Assembly (NCBI GenBank): GCA_934271195.1
Contig: CAKQRB010000074.1
Span: forward strand, 1 to 12,061
Direction: 5' to 3'
Origin: an uncultured Alphaproteobacteria bacterium
GTDB lineage: Bacteria > Pseudomonadota > Alphaproteobacteria > RF32 > CAG-239
Length of the DNA: 12,061 nucleotides
Shown here: one piece after another, positions 1-6,018 of the stretch
Layout: every line of letters starts with the position of its first letter
Numbering within the stretch: the stretch's first letter is position 1
Program-made: the position numbers and the translations under genes
The notes under the pieces: generated by a model
Told to the model about the DNA's origin: nothing
Database searches by the model: none
What the model saw: only the letters and a program-made list of their open reading frames with translations

Positions 1-717
1 TTCTGTTTGTTGGAAGTTATGTACATGTCCGGCCAGCAAAAGGCTGACTTTTCCCTGTGGCAGGAGCTCGGCCAAACGGTCGCGGGAATAGGCGTCCAGA
101 ACCTTAACGCTGGGGGCGGCCGGATTGAGCGGCGGGACATGTGTATAAACGATACAATGTTTATAGAGCGGGCGTATGTGTTTTAACGTGCTGCGCAGCC
201 ATTCAAATTGTTTGTCGTCAATTTTGCTTTCGGCGCTGTCCAAACCGATGAACAATGTGTTGCCGTAGCCGAACCAATAGTAGGAAGAACCGAAAATTCC
301 AGTGTATAAAGAGCGGTCGGCTTTGCCGTTTTCTTTAAGGATTTCATGATTGCCAGGGATGGCGTAAAAATGAAGCCTTTTCAGCTTTTCGGAAAGTTCG
401 GAGGTAATCCAGCGGAAGTGGCTCTCATTGCGATAGCGTACCAGATCTCCAAGGTAAAGGATAAATTCGGATTTTGAACGGCGGATTTGTTTTAATATCC
501 GTTCCAGAGGGGCATTGCGTGCTCCGGTATCGCTGATTGCCGAGAAGATGAATTTTTGTTTGTTCGGTTCCAGCATTTGTCCAGCCGGTGCAAGCAAGCT
601 CCGGCTGTTGCCGCGGAAACTTTCCATTGCATAATAGCGGATGGTCGTGGCCAAAATCGAGATAACAATCAGAGTGAAACCAAGTTTGGCAATGAGAGTA
701 CGGTATGGTATTTTCAT
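1..717 (-). CDS. Membrane-anchored metallophosphoesterase (3' end outside window)
   Basis: Calcineurin-like metallophosphoesterase; 239 codons are visible and the frame is open to the left edge, so the C-terminus is missing. The order of metal-binding motifs is complete: S-D-T-G at about 62-65 (the DxH position has Gly, as in purple-acid-phosphatase-like members), L-G-D-L-V at 89-93, P-G-N-H-E at 121-125, Y-T-H-V at 191-194 and A-G-H-V-H at 229-233. Residues 8-30 are hydrophobic behind a short basic start, so the enzyme is probably anchored in the inner membrane with the catalytic domain in the periplasm. It should hydrolyse a phosphoester, but the substrate cannot be read from the sequence. 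ATG at 717 is chosen because AAGGA lies 5 bases upstream. It lies 97 bp downstream of the ATPase on the same strand. Confidence 0.85.
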   Translation of the reverse strand, partial: MKIPYRTLIAKLGFTLIVISILATTIRYYAMESFRGNSRSLLAPAGQMLEPNKQKFIFSAISDTGARNAPLERILKQIRRSKSEFILYLGDLVRYRNESHFRWITSELSEKLKRLHFYAIPGNHEILKENGKADRSLYTGIFGSSYYWFGYGNTLFIGLDSAESKIDDKQFEWLRSTLKHIRPLYKHCIVYTHVPPLNPAAPSVKVLDAYSRDRLAELLPQGKVSLLLAGHVHNFQQTE

Positions 718-746
718 CAGAGTCCTTAGCAGCAGCAATTTGCTTT

Positions 747-774
747 ATCTTATGCTTTCTGCGGTATTTTGCAA
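747..774 (-). promoter_or_regulatory. Candidate sigma70 promoter of the metallophosphoesterase
   Basis: Read on the minus strand, TTGCAA (774-769) and TAAGAT (752-747) are 16 bases apart, about 30 bases before the ATG at 717. The match is only moderate, so the gene might also be transcribed from the metal-efflux operon upstream. Confidence 0.35.
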
Positions 775-814
775 GCCGAACCATTGCGTGTGGGGATATT
801 TCCGAATGGTTAAG

Positions 815-2668
815 TCAGCAACTTTTATGCAGGCGCAGGGCGCGAGCCGCATTCAGAACAGCAATGACAGAAACGCCGACGTCGGCAAAAACCGCAGCCC
901 AAATTGAGGCATAACCGGCGGCCCCAAGTGCCAAAACCAGAAATTTGACGCCGAGGGCAAAGATAATGTTTTCTTTGACAATGCGCAGCGTTTTGCGGGC
1001 AATGCGGATGGCCGGAGCAATTTTTGACGGTTCGTCGGTCATGATGACAATGTCCGCCGCTTCAATGGCCGCATCTGAGCCGATGCCGCCCATGGCAATT
1101 CCGATGTCTGAACGGGCGAGAACGGGAGCATCGTTAATGCCGTCGCCGACAAAGACGACTTTTCCATGGTTGTTCGGAATGGTCATCAGTTCTTCAATTT
1201 TTTGAACTTTGCCGGCCGGAAGCAGGTTGGCAAAGTATTTATCAATGCCGGTTTTTTTTGCAATTTCGGCAGCGATGCCGCTGCAGTCGCCGGTCAGCAT
1301 TACCGTTTGTTTTACTCCTTCGGCTTTTAAGGCGGCAATGGCGGTTTGGGTATCAGGACGGACTTCATCCGCGATGATAATTGAACCGGCGAACTTTTTG
1401 TTGACCGCCAAATAAACTGCCGTGCCGAGGGTGTGGTCTTCACGGGCGGCAATGCCAAGATTTTTAATAAATTCAAAGTTTCCGGCGGCAACTTCGTCTT
1501 TGCCGATGCGGGCGCTAATGCCGTGGCCGGAAAATTCTTTGACGTCAGAAACAATACTCTGATCAGGCCGCCGGCCCCAGGCTTCGCGGATAGAGGCTGC
1601 AATCGGGTGCGTGGAATGAGCTTCGGCATGGGCTGCCAGTCGCAAGAGTTCGGTTTTTGAAATGTTCTGCGGGTTGATTTGTATGACTTTGAACTGTCCT
1701 TGGGTCAGGGTTCCGGTTTTATCAAAGACAACGGTGCCGGTTTCGGCCAGTGCCTCAAGATAGTTGCTGCCTTTGATCAAAATGCCGCAGCGCGAGGCCG
1801 CGCCCAGACCGCCAAAAAAGCTGAGCGGAATTGAGATGACAAGAGCGCAAGGGCAGGAGATTACCAAAAAAGTTATGGCGCGGTAGCCCCAGTCGCGAAA
1901 GTCCATGCTTCCGAAAAGCAAAGGCGGCACAACGGCCAGAAAAGCGGCAATGATGACAACGACTGGCGTGTAGCAGCGGGCAAAACGGGTAATGAAGTTT
2001 TCAATGCCGGCTTTTTGTGAGGAAGCGTTCTCAACCAGTTCCAGAATTTGAGAAACGGTCGAGGCGGCGAATTCTGCGGTGGTTTTGACTTCCAAGACAC
2101 CGGTCAAGTTGACGCAGCCGCTTAAAACCTCGGCGCCGGCGGCAACTTCGCGGGGCAGGGATTCACCTGTTAATGCAGCCGTGTCCAACGCGGAAGAGCC
2201 TTTGGTGACTATGCCGTCAAGCGGAATCCTTTCTCCGGGGCGGATGACAATGGTTTCACCGGTTTTGACTTCTTCCGGACTGACAGTCAGGATTTCTTTG
2301 GCGCGGCGGACATTGGCGTAATCAGGCCTGATGTTCATCAGTTCGGTTATGGATTGGCGCGATTGGTTGACGGCGTAGTTTTGAAAAAACTCGCCGATTT
2401 GGAAAAACAGCATAACGGCAACGGCTTCGGAATATTCCCCGAGGGCAAAGGCGCCGAAGGTAGCCAGCGTCATGAGAAAATTCTCGTCGAAAATCCGGCC
2501 GTGTCTGAAGTTGCGGAGAGCCTGAAATATAATATCCGTTCCGACCAGCAAATAAGCGGCGATGAACAAAAATAACTGCCAGTACTCCGGTAGAGGCAGA
2601 AAGCCTGAGGCAAACAGAATTGCGGCCAGAACGATTTTTTTGAGTTGTTTTTTCAGTTTTTTATTCAT
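815..2668 (-). CDS. P1B-type heavy-metal efflux ATPase (ZntA/CadA-like, Zn/Cd/Pb)
   Basis: Inner-membrane pump that uses ATP to export soft divalent cations. In the 617-residue protein starting MNKKLKK the P-type landmarks are all present: T-G-E-S of the actuator domain at about 167-170, the membrane metal site C-P-C at 272-274, the phosphorylated D-K-T-G-T at 316-320, the P1B-specific H-P at 354-355, and G-D-G-I-N-D-A-P at 508-515. Lys575 in the seventh membrane helix and Asp596 in the eighth fit the Zn/Cd/Pb subgroup (P1B-2) rather than the copper pumps. The usual N-terminal HMA domain is absent; it is supplied by the separate small gene just upstream. ATG at 2668 is preferred to the in-frame ATG at 2707, because AAGGA sits 7-8 bases upstream and the longer start lies inside the HMA gene. 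Metal choice is inferred from residues, not proven. Confidence 0.95.
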   Translation of the reverse strand: MNKKLKKQLKKIVLAAILFASGFLPLPEYWQLFLFIAAYLLVGTDIIFQALRNFRHGRIFDENFLMTLATFGAFALGEYSEAVAVMLFFQIGEFFQNYAVNQSRQSITELMNIRPDYANVRRAKEILTVSPEEVKTGETIVIRPGERIPLDGIVTKGSSALDTAALTGESLPREVAAGAEVLSGCVNLTGVLEVKTTAEFAASTVSQILELVENASSQKAGIENFITRFARCYTPVVVIIAAFLAVVPPLLFGSMDFRDWGYRAITFLVISCPCALVISIPLSFFGGLGAASRCGILIKGSNYLEALAETGTVVFDKTGTLTQGQFKVIQINPQNISKTELLRLAAHAEAHSTHPIAASIREAWGRRPDQSIVSDVKEFSGHGISARIGKDEVAAGNFEFIKNLGIAAREDHTLGTAVYLAVNKKFAGSIIIADEVRPDTQTAIAALKAEGVKQTVMLTGDCSGIAAEIAKKTGIDKYFANLLPAGKVQKIEELMTIPNNHGKVVFVGDGINDAPVLARSDIGIAMGGIGSDAAIEAADIVIMTDEPSKIAPAIRIARKTLRIVKENIIFALGVKFLVLALGAAGYASIWAAVFADVGVSVIAVLNAARALRLHKSC

Positions 2669-2678
2669 TCGGACATCC

Positions 2679-2894
2679 TTATAAAACAATTTCGCAGTCG
2701 GGTTCAACTTTGCAAATCACTTTTTTAACTTCTTCCATAATTTGGTCAATATCGGCATCGGTTTCGATCATCAGTTTTTGAGTCATAAAGCTGACAGAAG
2801 CGTTGGTAACTCCATTGATTTTTCTGACGGCATTTTCAATTTTGGCGGCGCAGTTGGCGCAATCCAGATTTTCAAGCTGATAAATTTTTTTCAT
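2679..2894 (-). CDS. Stand-alone HMA-domain metal-binding protein (71 aa)
   Basis: A complete heavy-metal-associated (HMA) domain with nothing attached: M-K-K-I-Y-Q-L, then the metal loop L-D-C-A-N-C-A-A (Cys at about 10 and 13) and a typical alternating alpha/beta pattern. Such domains bind one metal ion through the two Cys and hand it to a pump. Its stop codon lies 10 bases before the ATPase start, and the ATPase lacks this domain, so the two gene products probably form a split version of a normal CadA/ZntA. The ATG at 2894 has GAGG 6 bases upstream; a longer in-frame reading from 3002 would run through the promoter and the regulator's end and is rejected. A further Cys near the C-terminus (E-P-D-C-E) could add a third ligand. 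Confidence 0.9.
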   Translation of the reverse strand: MKKIYQLENLDCANCAAKIENAVRKINGVTNASVSFMTQKLMIETDADIDQIMEEVKKVICKVEPDCEIVL

Positions 2895-2909
2895 AAGAAC
2901 CTCGATTAA

Positions 2910-2933
2910 ACAATTAAACATATATTTAATTGT
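2910..2933. promoter_or_regulatory. Probable ArsR-family operator (9-6-9 dyad)
   Basis: ACAATTAAA (2910-2918) and its exact complement TTTAATTGT (2925-2933) are separated by CATATA. The AT-rich dyad covers the -10 box and expected start point of the promoter for the HMA and ATPase genes, as expected for an operator. SmtB/ArsR/CadC operators are AT-rich imperfect dyads of similar size, and the cognate regulator gene is immediately upstream. Confidence 0.65.
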
Positions 2934-2957
2934 ATATCTATTCTGTTCCGATGTCAA
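2929..2957 (-). promoter_or_regulatory. Sigma70 promoter of the HMA-ATPase operon
   Basis: On the minus strand TTGACA (2957-2952) is followed, after exactly 17 bases, by TACAAT (2934-2929): a consensus -35 and a 5/6 -10. It starts directly after the regulator's stop codon (2968-2970), so pump expression does not depend on read-through from the regulator gene. The operator dyad overlaps the -10. Confidence 0.8.
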
Positions 2958-2967
2958 GGTGCAATTT

Positions 2968-3330
2968 TCAGTTAGGGCAAGTGATGTCCAGAATATCGTC
3001 AACGGCCTTGTGAACCAAGCCGGCTTCCGGTGAGGAAGACAGTCTGTAGAGCATTTCTTTGCCGTCGCGACGGCTGGTTAAAAGGCCGGCATGTTTGAGC
3101 AGACGGAGATGGTGGGAAACGGCAGGAGCGCTCATATTGACCGCACAGGCAATGTTGTTGACACAGATTTCACGATGACAGAGCAGCCAGAGAATGCGCA
3201 GACGGGCAGGGTCGCTGATAAGCTGGAAAGTTTCCGATGCCCTTTCAAAAGATTGTGCATTCGGCATATTGATCATGATGTCTTCGATTTTTTCGCAATG
3301 GTGACAGTGCGGCTGCGGTTTATCTGACAT
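2968..3330 (-). CDS. ArsR/SmtB-family metal-sensing repressor
   Basis: 120-residue winged-helix repressor, normal length for the family. The DNA-reading helix region is about 57-80 (I-A-C-A-V-N-M-S-A-P-A-V-S-H-H-L-R-L-L-K), followed by the wing R-R-D-G-K-E-M-L-Y-R. Likely metal ligands: an N-terminal cluster H8, C9, H10, H11, C12, and C56 in E-I-C-V-N-N, which corresponds to the ELCV motif of the alpha3N site in CadC/ArsR; C51, C62, H107 and C118 are further candidates. Cys-rich N-terminal plus alpha3 ligands suggest Cd/Pb/Zn sensing. By family knowledge the apo-protein binds the operator and metal releases it. The ATG at 3330 has GGGA upstream. It is transcribed in the same direction as the pump genes and ends 73 bp before the HMA gene. 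Confidence 0.93.
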   Translation of the reverse strand: MSDKPQPHCHHCEKIEDIMINMPNAQSFERASETFQLISDPARLRILWLLCHREICVNNIACAVNMSAPAVSHHLRLLKHAGLLTSRRDGKEMLYRLSSSPEAGLVHKAVDDILDITCPN

Positions 3331-3379
3331 TGTTTTTTCCCGTTAAAAGTTTTTGTCTTTGTGCTTTAAAATAGGGCAA

Positions 3380-3393
3380 ATTTGTAAACAAAT
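3380..3393. promoter_or_regulatory. 6-2-6 dyad in the spacer between the repressor and a small ORF
   Basis: ATTTGTAAACAAAT is a perfect 6-2-6 inverted repeat, 50 bp upstream of the repressor start and 83 bp upstream of the divergent small membrane protein. It could be an autoregulatory site, but it does not closely resemble the 9-6-9 dyad at 2910-2933, and short AT-rich dyads occur by chance. Confidence 0.3.
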
Positions 3394-3476
3394 CGATAAT
3401 GAGATTTATTTAGGTAATTAGTATGGTTTTGCTTGAAGCCTGTTTATTACGACACATATTAAATGCGGAGGCAGAT

Positions 3477-3704
3477 ATGGATAAACTCAGCTTTAAGGAC
3501 AAGATGGATATTATGGAAGCTATCTGTACGATTGTTGTATCGGTTATGGCAATTTGGGGAACGGTTGTGGCTTGGGAAAACGGTTTTTGGCATAAGTTGA
3601 AGCATATTGCAGACCATGTGCATGCGCAAATTGAAATGGAAGAGAAAAGCGGTGCAAGTAATGCGATTTCAGCCATTGTTGATGAGATAAAAAAAGAGAA
3701 ATAA
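3477..3704 (+). CDS. Small single-pass membrane protein of unknown function (75 aa)
   Basis: Not recognised. The start at 3477 is chosen because GGAGG is centred about 7 bases upstream; an in-frame ATG at 3423 lacks such a site. Residues 1-13 are charged (M-D-K-L-S-F-K-D-K-M), residues 14-33 form one hydrophobic segment ending in W, and the rest (34-75) is a hydrophilic tail rich in His, Glu and Lys (K-L-K-H-I-A-D-H-V-H-A-Q), predicted to be helical. It starts divergently from the metal-sensing repressor across a 146-bp spacer. The His-containing tail (H39, H43, H46, H48) makes a link to metals possible, but that is speculation. The Shine-Dalgarno site and codon use support a real gene. Confidence 0.65.
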   Translation: MDKLSFKDKMDIMEAICTIVVSVMAIWGTVVAWENGFWHKLKHIADHVHAQIEMEEKSGASNAISAIVDEIKKEK

Positions 3705-3724
3705 GACGGAATTTTATTTTCAGC

Positions 3725-3753
3725 TTGATTTGTTGCGAAAAATTTTTTATCCT
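3725..3753 (+). promoter_or_regulatory. Candidate promoter of the structured RNA
   Basis: TTGATT (3725-3730) and TATCCT (3748-3753) are 17 bases apart, giving an expected start near 3760, just before the first hairpin of the candidate RNA. The -10 is 4/6, so support is moderate. Confidence 0.45.
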
Positions 3754-3760
3754 GACGGCA

Positions 3761-3969
3761 GGCATTTTTCCTTAGAAAGAAAAATGTCAAGGGCCTAGAA
3801 ATCCCTTGTATCATTAGTCGGGTGCACACGACTTAAAATATTGTGCCGGCAATCTGCCTCGAAAAGGGCGGATGTCGGTGAATAAGGCTATGGTCAAATA
3901 AACCGAGCCGTTTGATGATACACGGTTTTCTAGCATCCGCCCGCCTTTTGTATAAAAGCGGGTTTTTTT
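3761..3969 (+). ncRNA. Structured non-coding RNA candidate with intrinsic terminator
   Basis: No coding frame is present, but dense pairing is. (a) GGCATTTTTC (3761-3770) pairs with GAAAAATGTC (3779-3788). (b) A long imperfect helix joins 3795-3814 to 3915-3933: CTAGAAA/TTTCTAG and GTATCAT/ATGATAC with a few mismatches between. Inside it lie three hairpins: AGTCG/CGACT (3816-3820/3829-3833), a long one at 3844-3859/3866-3880, and GGCT..GGT/ACC..AGCC (3886-3894/3902-3909). Together these make a four-helix junction. (c) GGGCGGATG (3866-3874) is also perfectly complementary to CATCCGCCC (3934-3942), a competing fold. (d) It ends in a strong terminator. I looked for hallmarks of tmRNA, RNase P RNA and SRP RNA and found none. 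A divergent 6S RNA is possible given the rod shape and length, but not shown. The 5' end is uncertain (3761 or about 3788). Confidence 0.6.
3940..3969 (+). terminator. Intrinsic terminator of the structured RNA
   Basis: CCCGC then TTTT (3940-3949) pair with AAAA then GCGGG (3954-3962), with one bulged C and a four-base loop, followed by seven T. It closes the candidate RNA; no gene ends just upstream that it could serve instead. Confidence 0.85.
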
Positions 3970-4131
3970 AATCTAAAAGCAAAATAAAGAGTATTCGTGA
4001 GGGGAAAAGCGGAATCTCAGGATTTTGGATGTTGTTTATTGGATTTTTATGATGATTTGGCCGGTGATCGTTATTGTTTTTTTATTTGATCCGCATTCGT
4101 GGAAATAGCAGTTTTTATTGCATAATTTTTG
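3970..4131. other. Spacer with no supported gene
   Basis: Between the RNA terminator and the tRNA promoter I see only very short open frames (30 codons or fewer) without ribosome sites, and no strong hairpin. Confidence 0.5.
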
Positions 4132-4160
4132 TTGACTTTATAAAATCTCTAGTATATAAA
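4132..4160 (+). promoter_or_regulatory. Sigma70 promoter of tRNA-Thr
   Basis: TTGACT (4132-4137), a 17-base spacer, then TATAAA (4155-4160). The expected transcript start near 4167 lies about 8 bases before the mature tRNA 5' end. Confidence 0.8.
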
Positions 4161-4174
4161 CATCGTCAGTTAAT

Positions 4175-4250
4175 GCCGACATAGCTCAGTTGGTAGAGCT
4201 ACTGATTTGTAATCAGTGGGTCGGGAGTTCGAGTCTCTCTGTCGGCACCA
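4175..4250 (+). tRNA. tRNA-Thr (anticodon UGU)
   Basis: Full cloverleaf of 76 bases. Acceptor GCCGACA (4175-4181) pairs with TGTCGGC before the discriminator A, and CCA is encoded. The D arm has AGCTC..GAGCT. The anticodon stem ACTGA/TCAGT encloses the loop TTTGTAA with anticodon TGT, which reads ACA (and other ACN by wobble). The T arm contains GTTCGAGTC. It has its own promoter and terminator and is monocistronic. Confidence 0.97.
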
Positions 4251-4255
4251 GTTTC

Positions 4256-4283
4256 AAACCCTTGGCTTTCCAAGGGTTTTTTT
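4256..4283 (+). terminator. Intrinsic terminator of tRNA-Thr
   Basis: AAACCCTTGG (4256-4265) and CCAAGGGTTT (4270-4279) form a perfect 10-bp stem with a CTTT loop, running into a T tract to 4283. Confidence 0.92.
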
Positions 4284-4464
4284 GTTGTGACAAGAGTGAC
4301 ATCTTAGTATCTAATGAGAGGCATGTTTCTAGTCTGTAAATATTTAACAGAAGTTATTTTATCTCTTTTATTTGTTATGTCAATTTGATTAATGGGGGAT
4401 AAAATTGCGGAGGCGGAGTATTTTATAAGTGATGAGCGTGTTATAAAGAGGCTGAGTATTTTAA

Positions 4465-4493
4465 TTGTAATTTAATTTATTCTGCAATATATT
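4465..4493 (+). promoter_or_regulatory. Candidate promoter of the flippase-domain gene
   Basis: TTGTAA (4465-4470), 17 bases, TATATT (4488-4493), 45 bases upstream of the ATG. The region is very AT-rich, so other -10 alignments (for example TATTAT at 4490) fit nearly as well. Confidence 0.45.
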
Positions 4494-4537
4494 ATACACT
4501 GGTTTAAAAATTTTTTTATGAAAGAAGTTGGAGAGAT

Positions 4538-5545
4538 ATGTCGGTTAAGGCTAAAAGGCTGATTAAGAAAATTATTTCCTGGTCCGGTTTGTTTTTTTTC
4601 GGGGTGGCAGCTTATATGCTCTATCATCAGCTTTCAAAATATGACCTTGCCGATATTGAAAATGCCGTGCTCAGCATTCCGAAAAAAAATCTGATTATGG
4701 CTGCGGCGGCTTCTTTTCTGGGGTATGTGGCTCTTTCTTCTTACGATTATCTGGCGATTAAATATATCGGGCGCAAGCTTTCCCCTCTCAAATGGATTTT
4801 TGCCGGATTTATCGGGTTTTCGGTCAGCAATAACGCCGGACATGCCATTGTTTCCGGCGGCGCTATCCGTTACCGTCTTTACACGCGCTGGCGCTTTCAT
4901 GCCACTGATATTGTCAAAATGGTGACGTTTTCCGGCTTTACTTATCTGGTTGCTTGCTTCTTTCTGATTATTCTCGGTTATTTTCTGACACCGGATCATG
5001 CTTTTGGCGAGGGTTCGGTTTCTCATATGACGACTTTGATTATTATGATTGTGTCGGCTGTCGGGCTGGCGTTGTATTTCGGGGCGAGTCTGTTTTATAA
5101 AAAGCCGATAATGATTAAAGACATTGCCTTTGACATTCCGTCTTTCAAAATGGCTTTGGCGCAGGTTTTTATCGGCGGGGCAGACATTTTGATGGCATCG
5201 CTGGTGTTGTATTTTTCCTTAACGCCGTTTGTACAGATTCCCTTTGACGTGTTTATCGGCGTGTTTATCATTGCGCAGGTGCTGGGAGTTTACAGTCAGG
5301 TTCCCGGCGGGCTCGGCGTGTTTGAGGGGTTGTTCATGTATATTATTCCGGGCGAGCATAATCAGGCGCTGTTGTTTGGCGCTCTTGTGGCTTACCGGAT
5401 TATTTATTATCTTTTCCCGCTGGTGATTTCCGGTATTATTTTGGTCAGTTACGAAGGATATCTGCGTTATATCAAAAGCCGGCGGCTGTTTGAGTATATG
5501 AAAGAGAAAAAACAAAAGCTTATTTGCCGCCGCGAAAAACTTTAA
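4538..5545 (+). CDS. YbhN/MprF-type flippase-domain integral membrane protein
   Basis: 335 residues, very hydrophobic, with membrane segments at about 13-30, 52-73, 86-98, 127-150, 164-184, 205-226, 236-252 and 277-305. The family signature is clear: S-N-N-A-G-H-A-I-V-S-G-G-A-I-R-Y-R-L-Y at 97-115, the sequence hallmark of the N-terminal domain of MprF and of YbhN/UPF0104 proteins, plus Q-V-P-G-G-L-G-V-F-E-G at 254-264. In MprF this domain flips aminoacylated phosphatidylglycerol; here the lysyl-transferase domain is absent and the protein ends in a basic cytoplasmic tail. The substrate is unknown; related stand-alone proteins are linked to lipid or lipid-linked precursor transport. The start at 4538 has GGAGAG just upstream. 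Its stop overlaps the stop of the convergent thioredoxin-like gene by 4 bp. Confidence 0.9.
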   Translation: MSVKAKRLIKKIISWSGLFFFGVAAYMLYHQLSKYDLADIENAVLSIPKKNLIMAAAASFLGYVALSSYDYLAIKYIGRKLSPLKWIFAGFIGFSVSNNAGHAIVSGGAIRYRLYTRWRFHATDIVKMVTFSGFTYLVACFFLIILGYFLTPDHAFGEGSVSHMTTLIIMIVSAVGLALYFGASLFYKKPIMIKDIAFDIPSFKMALAQVFIGGADILMASLVLYFSLTPFVQIPFDVFIGVFIIAQVLGVYSQVPGGLGVFEGLFMYIIPGEHNQALLFGALVAYRIIYYLFPLVISGIILVSYEGYLRYIKSRRLFEYMKEKKQKLICRREKL

Positions 5546-6006
5546 TTTCCGAAAAAGCTGTTGATTTCTGTTGACAGGTAGTCAGAAAAACTTAGCGGAT
5601 CTGATGTCATATTTTGCAGATTTTCCAGTTTGCGGAAACTGACAGCCTGTCCGTCCTCAACATTTTGCAATACCACTTCCAGCGGACGGGAGAGGTTGTA
5701 GCTGCTGATGAAATTGTATTCTTGATCGTTTTGGTAATTGATGATGAAAAAATTGTAACGGTTTTTATAATTTTGGTTATAAATCTGCTCAATCAGCGCA
5801 ACGGCCTCGGCGCAATTATAACAGGGTTCGTTGTTGAAGAAGACAAAGATTATCGGTTTGGCATAATTGTAATAAGCGGCGTCGAAATATTCCCGCATAT
5901 TCTGGTCAGGATTGTAGGCGCCTTCATAAATCAGAGCTGCCCGAGCCGGAGACACGGCAGAGATAACGGCCATGCCGGCAAAAAGTAATGGTAAATGTTT
6001 TTTCAT
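5542..6006 (-). CDS. Secreted thioredoxin-like protein with CxxC
   Basis: 154 residues. A signal peptide is evident: M-K-K, a hydrophobic core, then S-P-A-R-A before A24, so it should act in the periplasm. The mature part has a beta strand (P-I-I-F-V-F-F-N) followed by C-Y-N-C at 62-65 at the start of a helix, the layout of a thioredoxin active site, and S-R-P-L at 106-109 as a plausible cis-Pro. The Tyr/Asn-rich stretch at 75-105 is unusual. It may be a thiol-disulphide reductase or a divergent thioredoxin fold; the partner is unknown. It is the last gene of the prmA - aminopeptidase unit: its ATG lies 12 bp after the aminopeptidase stop with AAGGGG upstream. It overlaps the flippase-domain gene tail to tail, and no terminator lies between the two. 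Confidence 0.8.
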   Translation of the reverse strand: MKKHLPLLFAGMAVISAVSPARAALIYEGAYNPDQNMREYFDAAYYNYAKPIIFVFFNNEPCYNCAEAVALIEQIYNQNYKNRYNFFIINYQNDQEYNFISSYNLSRPLEVVLQNVEDGQAVSFRKLENLQNMTSDPLSFSDYLSTEINSFFGN

Positions 6007-6018
6007 GTTTTCCCCTTG

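Noticed and set aside
425..784. 119-codon open frame on the minus strand
   Set aside because: It overlaps the metallophosphoesterase in another frame, and its peptide shows no family motifs, while the phosphoesterase frame carries all its catalytic motifs.
779..811. AACCATT/AATGGTT hairpin as a terminator for the ATPase gene
   Set aside because: The stem is only 7 bp with a 19-base loop and no T tract follows on the minus strand.
2895..3002. N-terminal extension of the HMA protein back to 3002
   Set aside because: It would translate across the promoter, the operator and the end of the repressor gene; the ATG at 2894 has its own Shine-Dalgarno and starts the domain exactly.
3410..3829. 139-codon minus-strand frame covering the small membrane protein and the 5' part of the RNA
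   Set aside because: Antisense to a better-supported gene, no ribosome site noted, and composition of a shadow frame.
3761..3969. tmRNA, RNase P RNA or SRP RNA
   Set aside because: I looked for the SRP tetraloop region, the RNase P GAGGAAAGTCC core and a tmRNA tag or tRNA-like end and found none.
4392..4475. 27-codon open frame upstream of the flippase-domain gene
   Set aside because: No Shine-Dalgarno, and it overlaps the likely promoter.
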